Shown piece after piece: positions 25,335 to 33,702 of a stretch of DNA of 64,000 nt. Position 1 is the first letter of the stretch. Every line of letters starts with the position of its first letter. The notes under the pieces are model-generated. The model made no database searches, was not told the origin of the DNA, and worked only from the letters and a program-made list of their open reading frames with translations. The stretch spans positions 3,286,001 to 3,350,000 of the forward strand of contig NZ_AP027041.1 of the NCBI RefSeq assembly GCF_027924565.1. The letters run 5' to 3'. The DNA is from Lysobacter auxotrophicus (GTDB taxonomy: Bacteria > Pseudomonadota > Gammaproteobacteria > Xanthomonadales > Xanthomonadaceae). Made by a program: the position numbers and the translations under genes.

Positions 25335-25902
25335 CAACTTCGCTCATTTTTTTTTCAGGCAGGTCGGGATGGCGTCATCGCCGCCGCCGTTCCAAGCGAC
25401 GCGTCGAACGACGACGACGAAGTTCACCGATCGGCCGACGCGACGACACGCAATTCGCAAACTGCTTTTTTTAAGGGGTTTGCGAAAACGCATCGGCGTG
25501 CGGACAGGTTCGACGGTGCGATCGCATGCATGCGTCGCGATGCCGACGACGGGTCGTCGAGGGTGCGCGAAGGCACCCGAAAAAAGTTTTCGCCGACGCC
25601 CTCGTTTCGCGTCGCACAAACCCGATTTGCGCGAAAGTGCGCGAACCCGGACGACACTGAAACGACGGTCGGACACGTTCGCGAACAACGCGTCGGGGAT
25701 GTCGGCGACACCTTCGCGATGCATGCGATGCACCGCGATGCGCGCGGCCGACGCGTCCATCGCCGCATGCCGAAGGTCACCGACGGTGCACCCGGAACGT
25801 GTCGTGCATCGCGTTGCGAAGACATCGCGACACCGTCGTCGGACGCTCGCGACGACCGCGCTCACCGGACCGTCACTTCCCGCAACGCGCATCGCGTGCC
25901 GC
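25335..25902. other. Gene-free 0.57-kb stretch of unusual composition
   Basis: No convincing gene. Several open frames of 130-300 codons overlap on both strands, but they are arginine/threonine/histidine-rich, without domains or ribosome-binding sites. The DNA is rich in GCGATGC/GCATCGC and CGACGAC words (for example three GCGATGC within 25717-25742). It contains AAAAAAGTTTTCG at 25580-25592 and TTTTTTTAAGGGGTTTGCG near 25467. It lies between the gcvH terminator and the promoter at 25306-25334. Confidence 0.55.
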
Positions 25903-25935
25903 AAAAACAAGACCGGCCGCACTGGGCGGCCGGTC
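25903..25935 (-). terminator. Intrinsic terminator of gcvH
   Basis: Reverse strand GACCGGCCGC-loop-GCGGCCGGTC (perfect 10-bp stem), then TTGTTTTTG. Confidence 0.92.
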
Positions 25936-25988
25936 GGTGATCGCTTCGGTTCCCGCGCGGCGCGCCGTGCGGGAATGCCGGACGAGGA

Positions 25989-26384
25989 TCAGTGGTCTTC
26001 TTCTTCGAGCAGCTCGGCGTAGTCGTCCGGCGCCAGCAGCTCGTTGAGCTGGTCGGCGTCCTCGATCTCGAGGGTGTAGATCCAGCCTTCGCCGTAGGCG
26101 TCCTCGTTGATGGTCTCCGGCTTGTCGGTCAGCGCGGTGTTGACCGACACGACCTTGCCGGTGACCGGTGCGTAGACGTCGGACGCGGCCTTCACCGATT
26201 CCACGACGGCGGAGGCGGCGCCGGCTTCGACGCGGTCGCCGACGTTCGGCAGTTCGACGTACACCAGGTCGCCGAGCAGGCCCTGCGCGTGGTCGGAGAT
26301 GCCGACGGTCACCTTGCCGTCGCCATCGATGCGAGCCCACTCATGGGACTTCATGAACTTCAGATCGCCGGGAATTTCACTCAT
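25989..26384 (-). CDS. gcvH: Glycine cleavage system H protein
   Basis: 131-residue lipoyl carrier that shuttles the methylamine group between the P, T and L proteins of glycine cleavage. The lipoylated lysine is K65 in [20 protein letters not shown] near the N terminus and the acidic C terminus are typical. Length is normal. gcvT lies 106 bp upstream on the same strand; the P protein gene is not in this window. It ends with its own terminator. Confidence 0.97.
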   Translation of the reverse strand: MSEIPGDLKFMKSHEWARIDGDGKVTVGISDHAQGLLGDLVYVELPNVGDRVEAGAASAVVESVKAASDVYAPVTGKVVSVNTALTDKPETINEDAYGEGWIYTLEIEDADQLNELLAPDDYAELLEEEDH

Positions 26385-26490
26385 GACGGGAGCCTCGAAA
26401 CGTTTGCGGGGGCGGCGGAACAGCGGATGTGGCGCCTAGTCTAACGGCGCAGGATGGGGCGTGCGACAGGGCAATGATCGCGTCGCGGGT

Positions 26491-27627
26491 TTACGCCAGC
26501 ACGCCGTCCTGCGGCTGGCCGTCGCGCACGAACGGGAACTTCACCACGCGCACCGGGACTTCCTTGCCGCGGATGTCGACGCGGACATTGCCGGCGGCGC
26601 CCAGCGCGATCTTCCCCGCCGGCACGCGCGCGAAGGCGATCGCCTTGCCCAGCGTCGGCGAGAACGTGCCCGACAGGATCTCGCCGTCGCCGTGTTCGGT
26701 GACGACCTTCTGGCCGTGGCGCAGCACGCCCTTCTCGTCCATGACCAGGGCGATCATCTGGCGCGGTGCGCCGGCGGCCTTCTGCTGTTCGAGCACGTCG
26801 CGACCGATGAAGTCGCGCGGCTTTCCATCGGCCTGGTCGTCGAGCGCGATGGTCCATGCGAGCGCGGCTTCATACGGCGACACGGTGTCGTCCATGTCCT
26901 GGCCGTACAGGTTCATGCCCGCTTCCAGGCGCAGCGTGTCGCGCGCGCCGAGGCCCGCCGGCTTCACGCCCGCATCGAGCAGCGCGTTCCAGAACGCGAC
27001 CGTCCGCGCTTCGGGCACGACGACCTCGAAACCGTCCTCGCCCGTGTAACCGGTGCGCGCGACGAACACGTCGATGCCGTCGACCGTCTTCGCCTCGCCG
27101 GCGGCGAACTTGCCCAGCTTGCCGATCGCGTCGCGGTCTTCCTCGCGCAGCAGGCCCAGCACCTTCGCGCGGGCGTTCGGGCCCTGCACGGCGATCATGC
27201 CGAAGTCCGGGCGCTCGGTGACGGTCACGTCGAAGGCCTTCGCCTGCTGCGTGATCCACGCCAGGTCCTTCTCGCGCGTGGCGGCGTTGACCACCAGGCG
27301 GAAGAAGCCCTCGGCCCGGTAATAGATGATGAGGTCGTCGATCACGCCGCCCTGCGGGTTGAGCATGCAGGTGTACAGCGCCTTGCCCGGGACCTTGAGC
27401 TTGTCGACCGAGTTGGCGACGAGGCGGCGCAGGAAGTCGCGCACCTTCGCGCCGTTGAGATCGACCACCGTCATGTGGCTGACGTCGAACATGCCGGCGT
27501 CGAGGCGAACCTGGTGGTGTTCCTCGATCTGCGAGCCGTAGTGGATCGGCATGTCCCAGCCACCGAAGTCGACCATCTTGGCGCCGAGGTCGCGGTGGGT
27601 CTGGTTGAGGATCGTCTTCTGGGTCAT
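26491..27627 (-). CDS. gcvT: Glycine cleavage system T protein (aminomethyltransferase)
   Basis: 378-residue enzyme that transfers the C1 unit from the H protein's aminomethyl-lipoyl arm to tetrahydrofolate, releasing ammonia (EC 2.1.2.10). It begins [20 protein letters not shown], with the folate-binding region [20 protein letters not shown] and the [17 protein letters not shown] block near the end. The start at 27627 matches the family; the frame stays open upstream but without similarity. The 118 bp upstream contain GATAAT (plus-strand 27661-27666 as ATTATC), a possible -10. No glycine-riboswitch core was found in front of it. Confidence 0.97.
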   Translation of the reverse strand: MTQKTILNQTHRDLGAKMVDFGGWDMPIHYGSQIEEHHQVRLDAGMFDVSHMTVVDLNGAKVRDFLRRLVANSVDKLKVPGKALYTCMLNPQGGVIDDLIIYYRAEGFFRLVVNAATREKDLAWITQQAKAFDVTVTERPDFGMIAVQGPNARAKVLGLLREEDRDAIGKLGKFAAGEAKTVDGIDVFVARTGYTGEDGFEVVVPEARTVAFWNALLDAGVKPAGLGARDTLRLEAGMNLYGQDMDDTVSPYEAALAWTIALDDQADGKPRDFIGRDVLEQQKAAGAPRQMIALVMDEKGVLRHGQKVVTEHGDGEILSGTFSPTLGKAIAFARVPAGKIALGAAGNVRVDIRGKEVPVRVVKFPFVRDGQPQDGVLA

Positions 27628-27745
27628 GGCGCGGGAACCTGTCTGCGGGAGCGAGCCCGCGATTATCCCAGAACCCGGCGAGCCCGGCCTGTACGGACTT
27701 TCTCCCACGCCTACGCCGGCGAATGGTCCAACGCCGCGGCTGCGC

Positions 27746-28294
27746 CTATTCGCTCGCGCCTTCGTTGTAGCAGCGCACCGTGGACGGCGTGACGCGCAGG
27801 AACTTGCCGGTGCCGCGATCCAGCCGCATCGCCCAGCGCACGGCGGGCAGCATGTCCAGTTCCGACGCGCCATCGGCGCCGGTGTCGATGATCGCGACCA
27901 CGCCGGTGTCGTCCACGCCGTTGCGCTGGCAGGTGGCGATGGCGACCAGCTCGTCGCGACGCAGCGCCGGATACGGCACGGCATCGGTGATGCGCCATCG
28001 CGGCTGGTCGCCGACGCGTTCGACGAACTGCGCGGCGAGCAGCTGCACGGTGCGGTCCTCGTCGTCGTCGAGTGTGGCGATGCTGCGCGCGCACAGCTGC
28101 TCGATGCCGGTGCCGACGCCCACGCAACTGCCGGTGTTGGAGCGGAACCCCTTCGGGTACGGCGGCACGAGCTTGCCGATCATCATCGGATTGCCGCCCG
28201 CGCGCACGTCGCCCGCGAACGCACTGCCGGCGAGGCACAACGCCGCGATGAGCAAGCCGCGTGCCACGTCGCGTCGCGCCGCCCGTCCCGTCAT
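27746..28294 (-). CDS. Exported protein of unknown function
   Basis: 182 residues with a clear signal peptide ([17 protein letters not shown], cleavage near residue 28). The mature part contains several cysteines ([27 protein letters not shown]), suggesting periplasmic disulfides. No domain is recognised. The ATG overlaps the stop of the nfeD-like gene by four bases, so it is translationally coupled to the SPFH/NfeD pair and may serve the same membrane function (inference). It ends 118 bp before gcvT. Confidence 0.75.
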   Translation of the reverse strand: MTGRAARRDVARGLLIAALCLAGSAFAGDVRAGGNPMMIGKLVPPYPKGFRSNTGSCVGVGTGIEQLCARSIATLDDDEDRTVQLLAAQFVERVGDQPRWRITDAVPYPALRRDELVAIATCQRNGVDDTGVVAIIDTGADGASELDMLPAVRWAMRLDRGTGKFLRVTPSTVRCYNEGASE

Positions 28295-28731
28295 ACCGCC
28301 GGCTCGACCAGCAGGCTCATGCCGCGGCTGGAGACGATGCGCACCACCGTGCCGGCCGGAAGCTCCGGGCCGGTGACGTCCCAGTACGCGTCGGCGATCT
28401 GCACGCGGCCGTGGCCGTTGACGATGGCGCGTTCCAGCGGAACGACGCTGCCGATCAGCGCCTCGGTGCGGCGGTTGAGCGTGGGCTTGTCGCTGCGCGG
28501 TTCGCGGCCGCGGAACCAGCTGCGGTACACCTGGATCGACACGAAGCTCAGCAGGACGAACGCCGCCGCCTGCACGAGGACCGGGACGCCCGGGATCACC
28601 AGCACGATCGCGAACACCGCAGCGGCGGCGAAGCCGAGCCACAGCATGAACGCGCCCGGCGCCATCGCTTCTGCGGCGAACAGCAGCAGCGCCACCACCG
28701 CCCAGGTCATCGTCTCGGTGTTCCACTGCAT
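28291..28731 (-). CDS. NfeD-family membrane protein
   Basis: 146-residue short-form NfeD: two to three N-terminal transmembrane segments (AVVALLLFAAEAMAPGAFML, AAVFAIVLVIPGVPVLV) followed by a C-terminal OB-fold beta domain (IGSVVPLERAIVNGHGRVQI, TVVRIVSSRGMSLLVEP). NfeD proteins pair with SPFH/stomatin proteins in membrane microdomains. Here the SPFH gene ends 3 bp upstream, matching that rule, and a secreted protein overlaps its stop codon. Confidence 0.93.
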   Translation of the reverse strand: MQWNTETMTWAVVALLLFAAEAMAPGAFMLWLGFAAAAVFAIVLVIPGVPVLVQAAAFVLLSFVSIQVYRSWFRGREPRSDKPTLNRRTEALIGSVVPLERAIVNGHGRVQIADAYWDVTGPELPAGTVVRIVSSRGMSLLVEPAV

Positions 28732-28734
28732 CGG

Positions 28735-29709
28735 TCAGCCTCCCAGCCGGGGCGACGGCGGCGGCGTGCGCGTCGAGGCCTGCGCGGCGAGCGCGTCGCT
28801 GCCCAGCGCGTTCTTCGCCAGCTCGGCGATGCCGGCGAGCGAGCCGATCACGCCGGTGGCTTCCATCGGCATCATCACGAACTTCTGGTTCGGCGCCTCG
28901 GCCAGCGCCTTGAACGCCTCGATGTATTTCTGCGCGACGAAGTAATTGATGGCGTTGACGTTGCCGCCGGCGATCGCGTCCGACACCAGCTGCGTCGCCT
29001 TCGCTTCCGCCTCGGCCAGGCGCTCGCGCGCCTCGGCTTCGCGGAAGGCGGCTTCGCGCTTGCCTTCGGCTTCCAGGATCGCCGCCTGCTTCTCGCCTTC
29101 GGCGCGCAGGATCTCCGCCTGGCGATGGCCTTCGGCTTCCAGGATGTTGGCGCGCTTCTCGCGTTCGGCCTTCATCTGGCGCGCCATCGAGTCGACCAGG
29201 TCGCGCGGCGGCTGGATGTCCTTGAGCTCGATGCGGTTGACCTTCAGCCCCCACGGATGCGTGGCCTGGTCCACCGCGACCAGCACGCGGGCGTTGATCT
29301 CGTCGCGCTTGGACAGCGATTCGTCCAGGTCCAGCGAACCGATCGCGGTGCGGATGTTGGTCATCACCAGGTTGAGGATGGCGACCTCCAGCTGCGCGAC
29401 CTCGTAGGCGGCCTTGGCCGCGTCGAGCACCTGGAAGTAGACGACGCCGTCGACCTTCACCACGGCGTTGTCCTTGGTGATCACGTCCTGGCTGGGGACG
29501 TCCATCACCTGTTCCATCATGTTGATCTTGCGGCCCACGCCGTAGACGATCGGGATCAGGAAGTGCAGGCCCGGATCCATGGTGTGGGTGTAGCGGCCGA
29601 ACCGCTCGACCGTCCATTCATAGCCCTGCGGCACCATCCGCACGGCCTTCAACACCAGGATGACGCCCGCGAACAGCAGGACGACGCTCAGCACCGCACT
29701 CAGTCCCAT
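28735..29709 (-). CDS. SPFH/Band-7 (stomatin-like, QmcA-type) membrane protein
   Basis: 324 residues: an N-terminal transmembrane helix (VLSVVLLFAGVILVLKAVRM), then the SPFH domain (QGYEWTVERFGRYTHTMDPG, DVPSQDVITKDNAVVKVDGV). A long alanine/glutamate-rich coiled coil follows (about 190-270, EAEGHRQAEILRAEGEKQAA). It is predicted to oligomerise in the inner membrane and organise protein quality control with its NfeD partner. The start at 29709 has an excellent ribosome-binding site (AGGAGGGG). First gene of a three-gene reverse-strand operon, divergent from the ECF sigma gene at 29819. Confidence 0.95.
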   Translation of the reverse strand: MGLSAVLSVVLLFAGVILVLKAVRMVPQGYEWTVERFGRYTHTMDPGLHFLIPIVYGVGRKINMMEQVMDVPSQDVITKDNAVVKVDGVVYFQVLDAAKAAYEVAQLEVAILNLVMTNIRTAIGSLDLDESLSKRDEINARVLVAVDQATHPWGLKVNRIELKDIQPPRDLVDSMARQMKAEREKRANILEAEGHRQAEILRAEGEKQAAILEAEGKREAAFREAEARERLAEAEAKATQLVSDAIAGGNVNAINYFVAQKYIEAFKALAEAPNQKFVMMPMEATGVIGSLAGIAELAKNALGSDALAAQASTRTPPPSPRLGG

Positions 29710-29818
29710 GATCCCCTCCTGAAAGCCTGTCTTCCGAGTATAGGCCGACCGCTGCGACGGTTTCGGCGCCTCCCGCATCCATGGGGAGGACGATCCAACA
29801 AACGCAGGACGCGAGCCC

Positions 29819-30454
29819 TTGCCCACCAGCGTGCCACCCACTGCCGACGCGCCCCGGAGCAGCTTCGCCATCGACGTCCCCGAGGCGTTGCTGGCACGCG
29901 TTCGCGCCGGCGAGCGGGCGGCGTTCGAGCAGATCTACCGCCGCTTCGAGCGGCCCGTGTTCAACCTGGCGCTGCGGATGCTCGGCGGCGCCCACGGGCC
30001 GGACGGCGTCGAGGAGGCCTCCGACGTGCTGCAGGAAACCATGCTCAAGGTGTTCAACAAGATCGGCGACTTCCGCGGCGCGGCGAGCGCCGGCCACGGC
30101 GACGCCGCCAGCCCGTTCTGGGGCTGGGTCCGGCAGATCGCCGTGAACGAGGCGTTGATGCGGCTGCGCGGGCAGCGTCGTCACCAGTACGACGTGGCGC
30201 TGGAAGACGACGAGTTCGCCGTCGACACCGGCCCGCTGCCGACCGCGGCCGCCGATGCCGCCGCACTGAACCGCGCCCTCGCCCGCCTGCCCGCCGCCAC
30301 CCGCAGCGTGCTGTGGCTGTACCACGCCGAGGGCTACACGCACGAGGAAATCGCGTCGCTGATGCAGCGCACGCCGAGTTTCTCGAAGTCCCAGCTCGCA
30401 CGCGGCGGTCGCCGCCTGCGCGAACTACTCGAACCGGAGAAGGCCCATGCCTGA
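29819..30454 (+). CDS. ECF-type RNA polymerase sigma factor (second module)
   Basis: About 211 residues. Region 2 is visible in FEQIYRRFERPVFNLALRML and DVLQETMLKVFNKIGDFRG; region 4 in LPAATRSVLWLYHAEGYTHE followed by EIASLMQRTPSFSKSQLARG. The start is uncertain: TTG at 29819 (after AGGAC) or GTG at 29831; no ATG is available before the conserved region. It overlaps the next gene by 8 bp, so sigma and putative anti-sigma are coupled. It is unrelated in detail to the sigma factor at 8504-9100. Confidence 0.9.
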   Translation: MPTSVPPTADAPRSSFAIDVPEALLARVRAGERAAFEQIYRRFERPVFNLALRMLGGAHGPDGVEEASDVLQETMLKVFNKIGDFRGAASAGHGDAASPFWGWVRQIAVNEALMRLRGQRRHQYDVALEDDEFAVDTGPLPTAAADAAALNRALARLPAATRSVLWLYHAEGYTHEEIASLMQRTPSFSKSQLARGGRRLRELLEPEKAHA

Positions 30455-31205
30455 CACCGACCGCAACGATTCACGCGCCGACTGGAGTAGCGCCTTCGCC
30501 GCCCTCCCGATGGAAGCACCGCCATCGGGCGGATGGCAGCGCATGGAACGCGCACTCGACGCGGCGCCCGCGCGCCGGCAGCGGCGCCATTGGCCGGTGT
30601 GGCTCGCCGCCGCGGCGATCGGGGCGATCGCGCTCGTGCCGGTGCTGCATCGCAGCGCCGATGAGGCGACTGCGCCGGCGTCGAACGAACTGGCCGCACG
30701 CAAGCGCACGCCGGTCGATACCTCGCGCCCGCCGCTGCCCGCCTCGAAGCGACCGGAAACGCGCGTCGCGAACACGACCGAACCGGCGCCATCGAGCGAG
30801 GCGACGCGGATCGACGACGCGCCGGCCGCAACGCGCGCCGACGAAACACCGCGCATCGCCAGCGCGATGCCTACCGAAACCGCGCCCGACCCGCGCGCCG
30901 CCGAACTTCGCAACCAGGTCGCCACGCTGCAGGCCGAGTCGGCGCAACTGGAAGCGCTCCTCGCCATCGCCCGCGACGATCGCGTCGCATCGGCCAGCGG
31001 CGCGGCGCTCGCGGTGGAGTTCGACCGCCGCATCGGCCGCATCGACGCCTCGCTCTCGCAGCCGGGCCTTGACGATGTGGATCGCGCGGCGCTCTGGCAG
31101 GCGCGCGTGTCGACGATGCGCGAACTGGCCGGCATCGAAACCACCCAGCGCTGGCTGCTTTCGAGCGGCGAACGCTACGACGGCGCGCTCGTCAGCGTCG
31201 ATTGA
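30447..31205 (+). CDS. Membrane protein, probable anti-sigma factor
   Basis: 252 residues with a short cytoplasmic N terminus, one transmembrane helix (HWPVWLAAAAIGAIALVPVL, about 48-67), a low-complexity Ala/Pro/Thr linker (70-150) and a helical, coiled-coil-like periplasmic domain (RAAELRNQVATLQAESAQLE onward). Topology and its 8-bp overlap with the sigma gene support an anti-sigma role. No zinc motif is present. A PDZ protein gene starts 25 bp downstream, suggesting a periplasmic sensing branch. Confidence 0.65.
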   Translation: MPDTDRNDSRADWSSAFAALPMEAPPSGGWQRMERALDAAPARRQRRHWPVWLAAAAIGAIALVPVLHRSADEATAPASNELAARKRTPVDTSRPPLPASKRPETRVANTTEPAPSSEATRIDDAPAATRADETPRIASAMPTETAPDPRAAELRNQVATLQAESAQLEALLAIARDDRVASASGAALAVEFDRRIGRIDASLSQPGLDDVDRAALWQARVSTMRELAGIETTQRWLLSSGERYDGALVSVD

Positions 31206-31230
31206 CCCCTCTCATCCGCAGGACCACGCC

Positions 31231-32448
31231 ATGATTCCTACCCGCAACACGACGCGACTGACCGCGACGATCGCCCTGCTCGTTCTGTGCATGGGCGCCG
31301 GCGCGCAGACGCCGAAAGCCGACGCCGAGCGCGCGCGCCAGGACGCCGATAAGGCACGGCAGGGTGCGCAGCTCGCCCGACAGGACGCTGCGAAGGCGCG
31401 GCAGGACGCCGAACGGACGCGGCAGATCGAAGCCGCGCGCGCCGACCTCAATCGCGCCGCGCAGCGTTATGCCGAGCTCAGCCGCCAGAACGCGAACTTC
31501 GACCGCGCGCACTTCGAACGCGAGTTCGAGCGGCGCTTCGCGCGCCAGCCGGTGCTCGGCGTGGTGCTCTCGCCGGACGCGAAGGCCGGCGTGCGCATCG
31601 CCGCGGTCACGCCCGGCAGCGCGGCGGCGAAGGCCGGACTCCGCGCGGGCGACGTCCTCACGTCCATCAATGGCGCGAAGCTCGATCAGGCGCAGGCGGA
31701 TGTGCGGCTGGAGCAGGCGCGCGCGCAGTTGCGCAAGAACGAAATCGACAAGCCCGTGACGCTGGTCTATACGCGCGATGGCCGCGTGGCGACGGCGCGC
31801 GCGACCCCGCAACTCGGCGACCGGCTGCTCTTCGCACGCGATGCCGATGGAAACCCGCTTGCGCGTCCGATGCCGATCGTCGCCCCGCAGGTGCGCAACG
31901 AACTAATCCGCCTGGATTGCGAGGACGACGACGGCGACTGCCGCCTGCCGCTGCTGTCGGAAGCCTTCCGCTGGAACGGCCTGAACCTCGCGACGGTCGA
32001 CGCGCAGCTCGGCCGTTACTTCGGTGCGGACCGCGGCGTGCTCGTGCTCAGCACCGGCCCGGAACTGTCGGGCCTGCAGGCCGGCGACGTGATCCAGCGC
32101 ATCGACAACAAGCCGGTCGCGTCGCCGCGAGAGGCCATGGCGGCGCTGCGCGACAAGCCCGCCGACAGTCGCGTCGCAGTGACCTACCTGCGCGATCGCA
32201 AGGGCGCGACGACGCAGATCACCGTGCCGAAGACCGCGATGCTGCGCATCCCGCGTCCGCCGGCGCCGCCCGCGCCGCCTGCCGCACCGAAACCGCCGGC
32301 CGCGCCTGCCACGCCCCCGGCGCCGCCCGCACCCGCCGCTCCGCCGGCACCGAAGCCGCCGCTCGCCATCGTTGCACCCGCGCCGCCCGCGCCGCCGAAG
32401 GCGCCCGAACCGCCGGAAGGTTTCGTCGGGCACGTGTTCTCGCTCTGA
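31231..32448 (+). CDS. Exported PDZ-domain protein with coiled coil
   Basis: 405 residues. Signal peptide (TIALLVLCMGAGAQT), then a charged coiled coil of about 60 residues built from ARQDA/KARQDA repeats. Two PDZ-like domains follow (AAVTPGSAAAKAGLRAGDVL at about 125-145 and LSTGPELSGLQAGDVIQRID at about 275-295), then a proline/alanine-rich tail from about 345 ending GHVFSL. There is no protease domain, so it is probably a scaffold or sensor that binds exposed C termini in the periplasm rather than a DegS-type protease. Third gene of the sigma/anti-sigma cluster. Confidence 0.85.
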   Translation: MIPTRNTTRLTATIALLVLCMGAGAQTPKADAERARQDADKARQGAQLARQDAAKARQDAERTRQIEAARADLNRAAQRYAELSRQNANFDRAHFEREFERRFARQPVLGVVLSPDAKAGVRIAAVTPGSAAAKAGLRAGDVLTSINGAKLDQAQADVRLEQARAQLRKNEIDKPVTLVYTRDGRVATARATPQLGDRLLFARDADGNPLARPMPIVAPQVRNELIRLDCEDDDGDCRLPLLSEAFRWNGLNLATVDAQLGRYFGADRGVLVLSTGPELSGLQAGDVIQRIDNKPVASPREAMAALRDKPADSRVAVTYLRDRKGATTQITVPKTAMLRIPRPPAPPAPPAAPKPPAAPATPPAPPAPAAPPAPKPPLAIVAPAPPAPPKAPEPPEGFVGHVFSL

Positions 32449-32471
32449 TCCCGCGCCCGAATGTCAGGCGT

Positions 32472-32505
32472 AAAAAAAAACCTCCTGCCGACGTACGGCA
32501 GAAGG
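32472..32505 (-). terminator. Intrinsic terminator of heme-uptake cluster
   Basis: Reverse strand CCTTCTGCCG-TACGT-CGGCAGGAGG (10-bp stem with one wobble pair) followed immediately by nine T. It lies downstream of the DUF6607 gene. Confidence 0.88.
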
Positions 32506-32587
32506 GTTGGGGTGAGGGAGAGCGTCCTCTCGGTTCGGCCAATCACTACGTTGCCGGAGAAATGCATCGGGGATTCAACACGCTCTT

Positions 32588-32612
32588 GTAGTCCGGGTAA
32601 GCGAAGCGCATC
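32588..32612. repeat. Dispersed CCGGGTAAGCGAAGCGCA element
   Basis: GTAGTCCGGGTAAGCGAAGCGCATC. The same core occurs at 24173-24191 (reverse) and twice as an inverted pair at 63915-63988. Confidence 0.7.
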
Positions 32613-32713
32613 GCACCGTCGTGTAGTTCAGTTTTCCTGCAATGACCGCGCCGCAGCGCGTTGCCTCGGCAAGGCGTCCATTCTTTTTGCGAACCCCGGG
32701 GCGGCTTTCGGCC

Positions 32714-33661
32714 TCACTTCCGCGCGGCTGCCTCCACCGGCGCGCGCTCGACCCACTCGTCGAACACCGCGTCGATCTGCGCATCGCGCACCTTCTTTCC
32801 GTCCTCAAGCGAACCGGCCTGCTCGAACAGCGGGATGATCATCGCCATGCCGTCGACCTTCGTCTTCAGGCGCACGCCCGGTGCCTGGCCGAGGTAACGC
32901 TCCCAGCGCGCGCGCACCTTCGCCCAGTAGTCCTTCGTCGCGGCCCAGTACGTGTAGGCCGGCTTGAAGTCGACTTCGGTGGTCCTGCGGTAATCGTTGA
33001 AGCCGAACTCGCGCGCCAGCTCGACCTGCATGCCGTCCGGCTTGCGTAGCACCTTCGTGTTGAACTGCTCGTGCGTCCAGCCGCCGGGCGTCAGCGTGTG
33101 GCGGTTCACCGCGCTGATGGCGTTGTAGTCGCTGCGCTTGGTGTACTCGCGACGCGGCAGCGGACGCCAGCTCGTGTCGCTGGTCCACATCGCGACGCCA
33201 TTGTCGTAGGTCCACTTGCCGGTACCGCAATAGCGCGGCGCATCGCTCACCTCGTACACGCATTGCGTCCACGCGCCACGCGTCGTGTCGGCCGGAATCG
33301 CGCGCACCTGCCAGGTCTGGTCGTCGCTGAATTCGAAGCGTGTCGGCGCCTCGTACGTCCAGTCCTGCCGCCAGTGCTTGGTCACGTGGCCGCTCTTCTC
33401 GTCGACGAGGATGTGCTGCAGCACGATCTTCGTCGGCGCGTCCTGCACGACGATCACCGTCTCGTTGCCGCCGCTGCGCATGGCGGGATGGCGTTCGTAG
33501 CCGGGCTGCAACAGCACGGTTTCATCGAAGGCGAAGTCGACGAGGTATTCGCCCTGCATCGCAAGGATCGAATCGTGATCGCGGGATGGTTCAGCGAAGG
33601 CCGCCGGCGAAAGGGCGGCAGCGAAAAGGCCCAGATGCAGGGCGAGCGTGCGGGGGTTCAT
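32714..33661 (-). CDS. DUF6607-family exported protein
   Basis: 315 residues with a signal peptide (LHLGLFAAALSPAAFAE, cleavage near residue 23). Tryptophan/tyrosine-rich mature domain with conserved-looking blocks KHWRQDWTYEAPTRFEFSD and TWQVRAIPA. The DUF6607 family has no assigned function but is repeatedly found next to TonB receptors for heme. Here it is the last gene after the Fur-regulated hemP and receptor genes, 41 bp downstream of the receptor, which supports a role in heme or iron acquisition (inference). Confidence 0.78.
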   Translation of the reverse strand: MNPRTLALHLGLFAAALSPAAFAEPSRDHDSILAMQGEYLVDFAFDETVLLQPGYERHPAMRSGGNETVIVVQDAPTKIVLQHILVDEKSGHVTKHWRQDWTYEAPTRFEFSDDQTWQVRAIPADTTRGAWTQCVYEVSDAPRYCGTGKWTYDNGVAMWTSDTSWRPLPRREYTKRSDYNAISAVNRHTLTPGGWTHEQFNTKVLRKPDGMQVELAREFGFNDYRRTTEVDFKPAYTYWAATKDYWAKVRARWERYLGQAPGVRLKTKVDGMAMIIPLFEQAGSLEDGKKVRDAQIDAVFDEWVERAPVEAAARK

Positions 33662-33702
33662 GGCGGGCTCGATGAAGTGGGAAAGGGAGGAAGTCGGACG
33701 GC

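Noticed and set aside
25086-26022. Overlapping long ORFs on both strands between the H1-like gene and gcvH
   Set aside because: Compositionally odd, no ribosome-binding sites or domains, and they run over a promoter, a terminator and the end of gcvH.
27628-27745. Glycine riboswitch before gcvT
   Set aside because: The region has GTGGGAGAAAG, but the conserved glycine-aptamer core is absent and the space is short for a tandem aptamer.
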